DNA of 5,291 nt. Origin: Aquisalimonas sp. GTDB lineage: Bacteria > Pseudomonadota > Gammaproteobacteria > Nitrococcales > Aquisalimonadaceae. The stretch lies in contig SKYZ01000206.1 of assembly GCA_007127625.1 (NCBI GenBank), forward strand, positions 1 to 5,291. The letters run 5' to 3'. A program made the position numbers and the translations under genes. The notes below the pieces were generated by a model that did not search any database, was not told the origin of the DNA, and worked only from the letters and a program-made list of their open reading frames with translations. Every line of letters begins with the position of its first letter. Position 1 is the stretch's first letter. Shown here one piece after another: positions 1 through 5,291 of this stretch.

Positions 1-1441
1 CGAAACGCTTCGGCACCTTGTAGCCGGCCAGGCGTTCCCGGCACCAGGTCCGCAGGGCCTGTTCCTCCGGCGCCTGACTGCCTTCTGCCGGGCAGACGTA
101 GGCGCAGCCCACCTCACCCCAGCGCTCATCGGGCATGCCCACCACCGCCACGTCCGCAACCCCGGGATGCTGCAGCAGCACCTGCTCCACCTCGGCGGGA
201 TAGACGTTCTCGCCCCCGGAGATGAACATGTCCTTCCAGCGGTCGACGATGAAGTAGTAACCATCGTCGTCGCAGTGGGCAACGTCCCCGCTGTGCAGCC
301 AGCCGTCGGCCTCCAGGGTCTCGGCGGTGGCGTCCGGGCGCTGCCAGTAGCCCGGTGTCACACCCGGGCCGCGCACCAGCAGCTCGCCCGCCTCGCCCTG
401 GGCGACGTCCCGGCCGTCGCGACCGACGATGCGCACTTCCGCCAGCAACTGCGGCCGCCCCACTGAGCCGGTCTTGTCCAGCACACTGGCCTCGTCCAGC
501 AGGAACACCGTCGGACCGGTCTCGGTCATGCCGAAACCGGTGCGCACACGAATCCCGTGGTCGGCGAAGTACTCCGCCACCTTGAGCGACAGCGGCGCGC
601 CGCCGCAGCCCCAGGAGCGCACGCCGGCGAGGCGCCCGCCGTCGAAGCCTGGCTGATCAGCCAGCATCTGGTAGACGGCGGGAACACCGAAGAACACCGT
701 GGCGCGGTCCGCCAGCACCTCCAGGGCCTGCTCCGGCTCGAAGTTGCGCTGCACCAGCACCGTCCCTCCCACGAGAAACATGGCACTGGAATACAGGTTG
801 ATGCCGGCGGTATGGAACATGGGCAGCACGTTCAGCAATACGTCGCTCTGGCGCAGTTCCACCGGAATGGCGATGTTCCAGTAATTGGCCATCATCATGC
901 GGAAGGTCTGGATGACACCCTTGGGTCGCCCGGTGGTCCCGGAGGTGTAGAGCAGATACCAGGGGCGGTCCGGGGACCTCGGCGGATGGGGGGTTCGATC
1001 CGGCGTCACCGCCGCCAGGTCGGCCTCGTAATCGCGCCCCCGATCATGGTCCAGCCCGATGCTGATCAGCTCCGGCCGGTTGGCCGCCAGGGCCGCGGCG
1101 GAGTCGGCGAGCTCCGCACCGGAGACCAGTGCCTTCGGTTCGGCATCCTCCATGAGCCCTTCCAGCTCCGGCACGGCCAGCCGCCAGTTCAGTGGCACCA
1201 GAATCACGTCCGCCTTGGCGCAGGCGAACAGCAGAGCGAAGAACTCCGCCCGGTTGTGCCCCAGATAGGCGAGCCGGTCGCCGGGCTCAAGCCCCCAGTG
1301 CTGCCTGATGGCCGCAGCGATGCGGGCGGCCCGCGCGTCCAGTTCGGCATAGGTATAGCGAGTGCCGTCGGCAAGGTCCTCCAGCGCCAGGCGGTCCGGG
1401 GTCACCCGGGCCCGGTGCGCGGTGAGGTCGAACATGTCCAT
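1..1441 (-). CDS. AMP-forming acyl-CoA synthetase (fatty-acid/carboxylate-CoA ligase), 3' end cut by window edge
   Basis: This adenylate-forming enzyme should activate a carboxylic acid with ATP to an acyl-AMP and then transfer it to CoA in the cytoplasm. I translated the frame directly: 480 residues are visible with no stop before base 1. The AMP-binding P-loop YTSGTTGRPKGV is at residues 165-176, MFHTAG at 208-213, the adenine-site region WGCGGAP at 277-283, and GFGMTETGP at 302-310. The ribose-binding Asp lies in HSGD (D386), and the hinge region DRWKDMFISGGENVYP at 400-415. The visible part stops just after YKVPKRF, so the C-terminal catalytic lysine (about 20-30 residues further in this family) is outside the window. 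The ATG at 1441 is chosen because AGGAGG lies 5 bases upstream; a second ATG at 1435 gives almost the same protein. It follows the crotonase gene by 52 bases and is probably the last visible gene of the tetR-type operon. Family assignment is secure; substrate (medium/long-chain, aromatic or other acid) is unknown. Confidence 0.95.
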   Translation of the reverse strand, partial: MDMFDLTAHRARVTPDRLALEDLADGTRYTYAELDARAARIAAAIRQHWGLEPGDRLAYLGHNRAEFFALLFACAKADVILVPLNWRLAVPELEGLMEDAEPKALVSGAELADSAAALAANRPELISIGLDHDRGRDYEADLAAVTPDRTPHPPRSPDRPWYLLYTSGTTGRPKGVIQTFRMMMANYWNIAIPVELRQSDVLLNVLPMFHTAGINLYSSAMFLVGGTVLVQRNFEPEQALEVLADRATVFFGVPAVYQMLADQPGFDGGRLAGVRSWGCGGAPLSLKVAEYFADHGIRVRTGFGMTETGPTVFLLDEASVLDKTGSVGRPQLLAEVRIVGRDGRDVAQGEAGELLVRGPGVTPGYWQRPDATAETLEADGWLHSGDVAHCDDDGYYFIVDRWKDMFISGGENVYPAEVEQVLLQHPGVADVAVVGMPDERWGEVGCAYVCPAEGSQAPEEQALRTWCRERLAGYKVPKRF

Positions 1442-1446
1442 GGGTG

Positions 1447-1452
1447 CCTCCT
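1447..1452 (-). promoter_or_regulatory. Ribosome binding site of the acyl-CoA synthetase
   Basis: The minus strand reads AGGAGG here, a perfect Shine-Dalgarno core 5 bases before the ATG at 1441 and 11 before the ATG at 1435. It supports initiation at the first of the two methionines. The 52-base gap it sits in (1442-1493) shows no convincing promoter or terminator hairpin, so the gene is probably co-transcribed with the crotonase gene. Confidence 0.75.
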
Positions 1453-1493
1453 CCCCCTTTTGCGCATTACTGCTTACCTTTCAGGACGTATGG

Positions 1494-2258
1494 TCACGCC
1501 CGTGACAGAAACGCTGCCATGCCGGCCTCGGCCTCGTCGCTGACGATCTGCTCGACGAACGCCTTCTTCTCGGCCTCCAGGGCCGCCGCCACGAGCCCCG
1601 GATCGGGCCGCGTCAATGCCAGGGTGCCACGCACGCTGCCCGCCCAGCGCGTCTGCAGCTCCGCCGCCAGGACCAGTGCCCGGGGCCGCGTCTGCCCGTC
1701 GTCGGCCAGGTGCTGCACCAGCCCGTGGGCGTGGGCCTCCCCGACATCCAGCCTGGCATTGCGCAACTGGAGGTCCAGGGCGCGCCCACGGCCGATACGC
1801 TCGGGCAGCAGCGCCGTCCAGCCGCCATCCGGGCTGAAGCCCACCACGGTGTACCAGGGCGTGAACGAGGCCCGCGGGCCAGCCACGACCAGATCGCAGG
1901 CCAGCACCAGGCCCAGGGAGCCTCCGGTGACCATGCCGTGCACCGCGGCAACGGTGGGGACCGGCAGCCGCAGCAGCTGCACGATCACGCGATTGAGCCC
2001 GCCCACCACCTCCTCGGCGTAGGCCGCCCGGCGGTCCCGGGACGTATCGTGGAACGCGGCAACATCACCACCGGTGGAAAACGAGGGCCCGCGCGCGGAC
2101 AGCACCATCGCCCTGGGTGCCCGCTGCTCCACCCGGACCAGCGCCTCCGAGAACGCCTGGAGCAATTCCGGAACCAGAGCGTTATGCCGTTGCGGCCGGT
2201 TCAGTGTCACCTCGGCCACCCCGTCCTGCAGCGCGAACTGCACCAGGGAGTCGCTCAT
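1494..2258 (-). CDS. Enoyl-CoA hydratase/isomerase (crotonase) family protein, likely not a classical hydratase
   Basis: A 254-residue crotonase-fold protein, the usual length for the superfamily, acting on acyl-CoA thioesters. The family opening LNRPQRHNAL is at residues 19-28. The two oxyanion-hole segments are SFSTGGDVAAF (59-69) and VHGMVTGGSLGLVLACD (106-122). A segment GFSPDGG (140-146) follows. By my eye alignment to mammalian mitochondrial hydratase, the first catalytic Glu (GGGCEL motif) is replaced by G116 and the second (QPE motif) by Y136 or a neighbour. An Asp, D144, sits in the PDGG motif where isomerase-type members such as PaaG have a catalytic Asp. An isomerase or other crotonase chemistry is therefore more likely than hydration. 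The ATG at 2258 is preferred over one 29 codons upstream: it has a GAGG-containing ribosome site, begins exactly where family homology begins, and overlaps the TetR stop as ATGA, suggesting translational coupling. Family certain, exact reaction uncertain. Confidence 0.93.
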   Translation of the reverse strand: MSDSLVQFALQDGVAEVTLNRPQRHNALVPELLQAFSEALVRVEQRAPRAMVLSARGPSFSTGGDVAAFHDTSRDRRAAYAEEVVGGLNRVIVQLLRLPVPTVAAVHGMVTGGSLGLVLACDLVVAGPRASFTPWYTVVGFSPDGGWTALLPERIGRGRALDLQLRNARLDVGEAHAHGLVQHLADDGQTRPRALVLAAELQTRWAGSVRGTLALTRPDPGLVAAALEAEKKAFVEQIVSDEAEAGMAAFLSRA

Positions 2259-2875
2259 CCATCCCCCTCTGTGGGAATCAGGCCGTGCTGCAGAAGATCG
2301 CGCACGGTGTCCACGACCCGGTCCAGGGGCACGTCCCGCTGCCACAACCCGTAGCGCAGGCCAAGAAAATGCGCCATGCCCATGAGGGCCCAGACACGCA
2401 CCGGGTTGTTCCCCGGACGGATCTCGCCACTGTCCTCGGCGGCAGCGAGCAGGCGCAGATAGCTCTCGCCAAAGGCCTCGTAGTACTCACGGTAGATTCG
2501 CTCGTCCACGAACTGCGCTTCCTGCAATACCCGGTACATCCACGGATGCCCGGCCACGTAGGCAAGGAAGGCGCGCAGGCCCCGCGCCTCCGCCTCCAGC
2601 CGGCTGCCTGCTCCCGCGACCTCCGTGGCCAGGTGGGCACGCACGTCACGACCCATATTGCGCACCAGCTCCCGGAGCACGTCCTCCTTGTTGCGGAAGT
2701 ACGAGTAGAACGTGCCCTGGGCAACGCCGGCGGCATGGGTGATGTCGCTGATACCGGCGCGATGATAGCCCCGGGAACCGAACGCCTCCTCGGCGGCCCG
2801 CAGCAGGCGGGCCCGGGTTTGCGCTCCCCGCCGGGTACGCGGTGTCAGGGTTGAGTGATCGTCGCCTGCGGGCAT
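2255..2875 (-). CDS. TetR/AcrR-family transcriptional regulator
   Basis: A 206-residue DNA-binding regulator of typical TetR length. The N-terminal tetrahelical domain starts near RGAQTRARLLRAAEEAF (16-32). The helix-turn-helix runs through GISDITHAAGVAQGTFYSYF (41-60), followed by NKEDVL (62-67), an almost textbook TetR signature. The remainder (about 75-200) is a helical ligand-binding and dimerisation domain without an assignable ligand. The ATG at 2875 is chosen because an in-frame upstream ATG at 2983 would overlap the preceding gene and lie upstream of the predicted promoter; a modest AGGTG ribosome site lies 4 bases before 2875. It heads the operon with the crotonase and acyl-CoA synthetase, its stop overlapping the crotonase start. 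By analogy with other TetR proteins located with acyl-CoA genes, it likely represses its own operon and is released by an acyl-CoA or the free acid. Family is secure; target and ligand are inference. Confidence 0.95.
   Translation of the reverse strand: MPAGDDHSTLTPRTRRGAQTRARLLRAAEEAFGSRGYHRAGISDITHAAGVAQGTFYSYFRNKEDVLRELVRNMGRDVRAHLATEVAGAGSRLEAEARGLRAFLAYVAGHPWMYRVLQEAQFVDERIYREYYEAFGESYLRLLAAAEDSGEIRPGNNPVRVWALMGMAHFLGLRYGLWQRDVPLDRVVDTVRDLLQHGLIPTEGDG
2263..2270 (-). promoter_or_regulatory. Ribosome binding site of the crotonase gene
   Basis: The minus strand reads AGAGGGGG, with its GAGG core (2266-2269) 7 bases before the ATG at 2258. It lies inside the last codons of the TetR gene, as expected for a coupled gene pair, and argues for the short start rather than the upstream ATG at 2345. 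Confidence 0.6.
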
Positions 2876-2890
2876 GCCACACCTGAAACA

Positions 2891-2904
2891 TGACTCGATT
2901 GTCA
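2891..2904. promoter_or_regulatory. Candidate TetR operator (TGAC-N6-GTCA inverted repeat)
   Basis: The plus strand has TGAC at 2891-2894 and its inverted copy GTCA at 2901-2904, separated by six bases. The repeat spans the predicted transcription start (about 2902) of the tetR-led operon, where a bound repressor would block initiation. Arms are only 4 bp, so chance occurrence is possible. A second imperfect inverted repeat (CGATG-CAA-CGTCG, 2918-2930) lies in the promoter spacer and is an alternative site. Confidence 0.4.
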
Positions 2905-2908
2905 CTAA

Positions 2909-2937
2909 AAGGTATGCCGATGCAACGTCGAGGTCAA
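2909..2937 (-). promoter_or_regulatory. Sigma70-type promoter of the tetR-crotonase-ligase operon
   Basis: Reading the minus strand, a -35 box TTGACC (2932-2937) is followed after exactly 17 bases by a -10 box TACCTT (2909-2914). The -35 matches consensus at five of six positions; the -10 matches at three of six. The predicted start near 2902 leaves a leader of roughly 26 bases to the ATG at 2875. The segment is visibly more AT-rich than its surroundings and lies in the 70-base gap after the hydrolase stop, so it can drive the downstream operon independently of mgtE. Confidence 0.6.
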
Positions 2938-2945
2938 GCGTCGGG

Positions 2946-3977
2946 CTATTCCACGCGTCCCAGCATGCGGTCCCAGAGCGCACGCAGGGTGGCCAGGTCC
3001 CGGTCCTGCTCCACCTCCAGGCTCAGGGTCTCGATGTCCACGGAACCATCGGGACCGTCCGGCGCGACGATCCGGTAGGTGAACACATGGGGACGGTCGT
3101 CCTCCAGCCACTCGAAGGCCTGGCCGTAGCGCAGGTCCCGGAAGTGCAGCTCGCCGTCCACGTCGGCCACCTGGTAGTAGCCGTCGGAGACCTGAAGCAG
3201 GTCCTGAACCACCGTCGCATCGCGATAGGGATCCAGTTTTTCGCCACGGCGAGGAAAACGCATGAAGTCCCGCGGCGGATGATCATCGAGACGGGAGTGG
3301 AACCCCACGTGGTAGTCGCCACCTTCCTCGGCAATCCCGCGCCACAGGACATTGTTGAACACGGTGGGCTTGACGAAAAGGCGCTCGGCCTCGATGCCGG
3401 CCTGCTCCAGGCCGTGCCGAAATTCCTGGGTCACCTGAAGCTTGTGGACATAGGTCCCGACCAGATAGACGCTGGAGACGGCGACGCCGATCCAGGCCAG
3501 GACCTGGCATGCACTCCGACCGCGATGCAGGAACAGGATCACCGGCACGGTCAGCAGCAACGGCAGCGTGTACAGCGGATCGATCACGGAAATACTGGCC
3601 AGGGCGAAGGCGTGATCGGAGAACGGCAGCAGCAACTGGATGCCGTAGGAGGTAAACAGATCGATGACCAGGTGACTCAGCAGCACCAGCCAGCTCATCC
3701 AGGCCCAGGCCTGCCAGCCCACCCCGCGGGACCCGTGCAGTCGGGCCAGCAGCACCCCCAGCAACGGCGCCAGCAGGGTGACAAACAGCAGCGAATGGGT
3801 GATGCCGCGGTGGAACGTCAGTGCGGCGGCATCACCCAGCAGGGCCCCGATGGGCACGTCGATGTCCGGGATCAGTGCGATGGCCGCCCCCCAGCCCAGG
3901 GCCGCCTTGCCGACACGCCGGCCCAGGGTGAGCTGGCCGATTGCGCCACCGAGCAGCAGGTGCGAGACGGTATCCAT
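2946..3977 (-). CDS. YdjM-like membrane-bound metal-dependent hydrolase (DUF457 type) with long C-terminal extension
   Basis: A 343-residue inner-membrane protein. The N-terminal half matches the YdjM/DUF457 'metal-dependent hydrolase' pattern: MDTVSHLLLG (1-10, H6), PDIDV (37-41), HRGITHS (56-62) and LLSHLVIDLFTSYG (99-112, H102 and D106). These His and Asp residues could form a metal site at the membrane. Hydrophobic segments lie at about 64-80, 90-108, 129-150 and 157-176. Residues from about 180 on are soluble and charged (for example GGDYHVGFHSRLDDHPP, 219-235) and match nothing I recognise; E. coli YdjM is much shorter. The ATG at 3977 is used because it has an excellent ribosome site and starts exactly at the conserved MDTVSH; the longer reading frame from 4049 overlaps mgtE. 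It follows mgtE by 32 bases, suggesting co-transcription. The family has no well-established substrate, so hydrolase activity is predicted only. Confidence 0.88.
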   Translation of the reverse strand: MDTVSHLLLGGAIGQLTLGRRVGKAALGWGAAIALIPDIDVPIGALLGDAAALTFHRGITHSLLFVTLLAPLLGVLLARLHGSRGVGWQAWAWMSWLVLLSHLVIDLFTSYGIQLLLPFSDHAFALASISVIDPLYTLPLLLTVPVILFLHRGRSACQVLAWIGVAVSSVYLVGTYVHKLQVTQEFRHGLEQAGIEAERLFVKPTVFNNVLWRGIAEEGGDYHVGFHSRLDDHPPRDFMRFPRRGEKLDPYRDATVVQDLLQVSDGYYQVADVDGELHFRDLRYGQAFEWLEDDRPHVFTYRIVAPDGPDGSVDIETLSLEVEQDRDLATLRALWDRMLGRVE

Positions 3978-3986
3978 GGCGAACGT

Positions 3987-3992
3987 TCCTCC
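3987..3992 (-). promoter_or_regulatory. Ribosome binding site of the YdjM-like gene
   Basis: The minus strand reads GGAGGA, 9 bases before the ATG at 3977. It lies in the 32-base gap after the mgtE stop codon and settles the start at the conserved MDTVSH motif instead of the ATG at 4049 inside mgtE. Confidence 0.75.
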
Positions 3993-4009
3993 GCAGACAG
4001 GCCCGGGAA

Positions 4010-5291
4010 TCAGCCTCCGGCCATCAGGCTTGTCAGGAACACCGTGCACAGCCCGAGGTAGATGGTCACGCCGGTGATGTCGGTGATGGTGGTGAGCACC
4101 GGCCCCGTCATCATGGCCGGATCACGGCCCAGGCGCTTGATCAGGAACGGCAGCGTGCCACCGACCACGCCGGCCACCAGCACGTTCACCGCCAGCGCCG
4201 TGCCCGCCACCAGGCCCAACACCATGCTGCCCTGCATGAACCAGGCAACGGCGCTGAACAGCGCCCCCAGCGCGATCCCGTTGCACACACCGATGAAGAG
4301 CTCCTTGCGCACCGCCAGCCAGAAGTCGCGCACGCGCACTTCGCCCAGGGCCATGCTGCGGATGGAGACCGACAGCGCCTGGATGCCGACGTTGCCGCCC
4401 ATGTCGGTGATCATGGGCAGGAAGGCCGCGAGAATGGCCACCTGCACCAGCGTATCCTCGAAGGAGCTGATCACCATCACGGCGCCCAGATTCAGGAAAA
4501 TGTTGGCGGCCATCCACGGCAGACGCCGCCGCACCGCCTCCGCCGGCGGCGTGAAGAAGCTCTCGTCCACGGACACGGCATGCACCTGGGCAACTTCGTC
4601 CGCCGCCTCATGGGCGAGGATGTCCATGGCCTGACCGATGGTGATGACGCCCACGAGACGATTGTCGTCATCCACCACCGGCAACAGTTTCAGTCGCCGG
4701 CTGCGGACGCGCCGCGCGGCGTCCACGGCATCGTCGGAGGCCCGGGCCACCATGACGTCCCGGCTCATCAGGTCGGTCACCTCGTCCCGCGCCCGCGCCA
4801 GGGTCAGGTCTCGCAGGGAGATCACGCCCACCGGCCGCCGCTGGGGATCAACCACGTAGACGTAGGCCCCCCGTTCGACGTCCGCCGGTGCATCCCGCAC
4901 GGCCTCCACCGCCTCATGGGCGCTGGCAGACTGCGGAATGGCAAGATAGTAGGGGCTCATGATGGCACCGACGCTGTCCTCGCCGTAGCCGCTGAGGGCG
5001 TCCACGGCCTGCAGCAGGGTCGGATCAATCCTCTGCCTGAGTTCCTCCTGTTCCGTCTCCGGAAACTCCGCCAGCAGATCCACCACCACGTGGGGCGGCA
5101 TCTCGTCCAGCAGCCCGACAGCCCGCTCCGGCTCCATTTCACGCAGCAGGCGAACCGTAAACTCCTGCGGCATGTGACTGCAGATGGCCCCGGCGCGATC
5201 ACTGCCGATGCCATCCAGGAACCGCAACACGGTCTCCTGGGAAACCTCCATGAGCACGCTGGCTGCCCGCCACGGCGAGACCCGGTGCGCG
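4010..5291 (-). CDS. mgtE: MgtE-family magnesium channel/transporter, 5' end probably outside window
   Basis: A Mg2+-gated inner-membrane channel for Mg2+ import. Numbering from the in-frame ATG at 5251 gives 413 residues. The cytosolic N domain of HEAT-like repeats covers about 1-90. CBS domain 1 is at about 98-152 (MSPYYLAIP to VGVISLRDL) and CBS domain 2 at about 162-212 (MSRDVMVA to VGVITIGQ). The connecting plug helix follows, then the transmembrane domain from RRRLPWMAANIF (241-252). Both pore signatures are present: PMITDMGGNVGIQ (279-291) and DPAMMTGPVLTTITDITG (378-395). D391 corresponds by eye to the conserved pore Asp of Thermus MgtE. Candidate starts GTG 5257 and ATG 5251 lack a good ribosome site. 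The frame stays open to the window edge, and the upstream residues SPWRAASVL continue the repeat pattern, so I infer the true start lies beyond 5291. Family members of about 450 residues fit this. A 32-base gap precedes the YdjM-like gene. Confidence 0.95.
   Translation of the reverse strand, partial: AHRVSPWRAASVLMEVSQETVLRFLDGIGSDRAGAICSHMPQEFTVRLLREMEPERAVGLLDEMPPHVVVDLLAEFPETEQEELRQRIDPTLLQAVDALSGYGEDSVGAIMSPYYLAIPQSASAHEAVEAVRDAPADVERGAYVYVVDPQRRPVGVISLRDLTLARARDEVTDLMSRDVMVARASDDAVDAARRVRSRRLKLLPVVDDDNRLVGVITIGQAMDILAHEAADEVAQVHAVSVDESFFTPPAEAVRRRLPWMAANIFLNLGAVMVISSFEDTLVQVAILAAFLPMITDMGGNVGIQALSVSIRSMALGEVRVRDFWLAVRKELFIGVCNGIALGALFSAVAWFMQGSMVLGLVAGTALAVNVLVAGVVGGTLPFLIKRLGRDPAMMTGPVLTTITDITGVTIYLGLCTVFLTSLMAGG

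Noticed and set aside
1442..1493. Separate promoter for the acyl-CoA synthetase
   Set aside because: The gap is somewhat AT-rich but I find no paired -35 and -10 boxes at suitable spacing.
557..1543. Plus-strand open frame of 328 codons opposite the acyl-CoA synthetase
   Set aside because: It is antisense to an unambiguous AMP-binding enzyme with all core motifs; the long frame is a by-product of high GC content.
2259..2345. Longer crotonase start at 2345 adding 29 residues
   Set aside because: The extra residues are Arg/Ala/Gly-rich shadow of the TetR C-terminus, while the ATG at 2258 has a ribosome site and matches where the family begins.
1710..2354. Plus-strand open frame of 214 codons opposite the crotonase
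   Set aside because: No domain pattern, composition typical of a reverse-strand shadow, and it spans the junction of two real minus-strand genes.
2876..2945. Rho-independent terminator after the mgtE-YdjM pair
   Set aside because: No stable GC-rich hairpin followed by a T run is visible on the minus strand; the weak inverted repeats there fit operator candidates better.
2876..2983. Longer TetR start at 2983 adding 36 residues
   Set aside because: It would overlap the end of the YdjM-like gene and lie upstream of the predicted promoter; the added residues are unlike TetR N-termini.
2874..4061. Plus-strand open frame of 395 codons opposite the YdjM-like gene
   Set aside because: It is an antisense shadow: Gln-, His- and Gly-rich with low complexity and no recognisable motif, whereas the minus strand encodes a clear membrane protein with conserved motifs.

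Overview
The window is high-GC bacterial DNA and densely coding. All five genes lie on the minus strand, so transcription runs from high to low coordinates. Gene content (MgtE Mg2+ channel, YdjM-type membrane protein, TetR regulator, crotonase, acyl-CoA ligase), the GC-rich codon use and a sigma70-like promoter suggest a proteobacterium. A high-GC gammaproteobacterium is my guess, but nothing here fixes the lineage. There are no RNA genes, insertion sequences, CRISPR arrays or long repeats, and no gene-free stretch exceeds about 70 bases.

Region A (5291 to 2946) is a likely two-gene operon. It starts with mgtE, which enters the window already in frame, so its true start is probably beyond base 5291. 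After a 32-base gap with a strong ribosome binding site comes a membrane-embedded, putatively metal-dependent hydrolase of the YdjM family. That protein carries a soluble C-terminal half of about 160 residues that I cannot assign.

Region B (2945 to 2876) is a 70-base intergenic segment. It holds a recognisable sigma70-type promoter facing the next three genes and a TGAC-N6-GTCA inverted repeat over the predicted transcription start, which is a plausible TetR operator.

Region C (2875 to 1) is a fatty-acid or acyl-CoA type catabolic cassette: a TetR regulator, a crotonase-fold enzyme whose start overlaps the regulator's stop (ATGA), and an AMP-forming acyl-CoA synthetase that runs off the left edge. 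The likely logic is that the ligase activates a carboxylic acid to its CoA thioester, the crotonase acts on that or a later thioester, and the TetR protein represses the operon until an acyl-CoA or related ligand appears. The substrate cannot be read from the sequence. The crotonase appears to lack both glutamates of classical enoyl-CoA hydratases and instead has a PDGG motif, pointing to an isomerase-like or other non-hydratase activity.

I see no clear evidence of a wholly new system. The most interesting points are the atypical crotonase with its own local regulator, and the unexplained C-terminal domain of the hydrolase next to mgtE.
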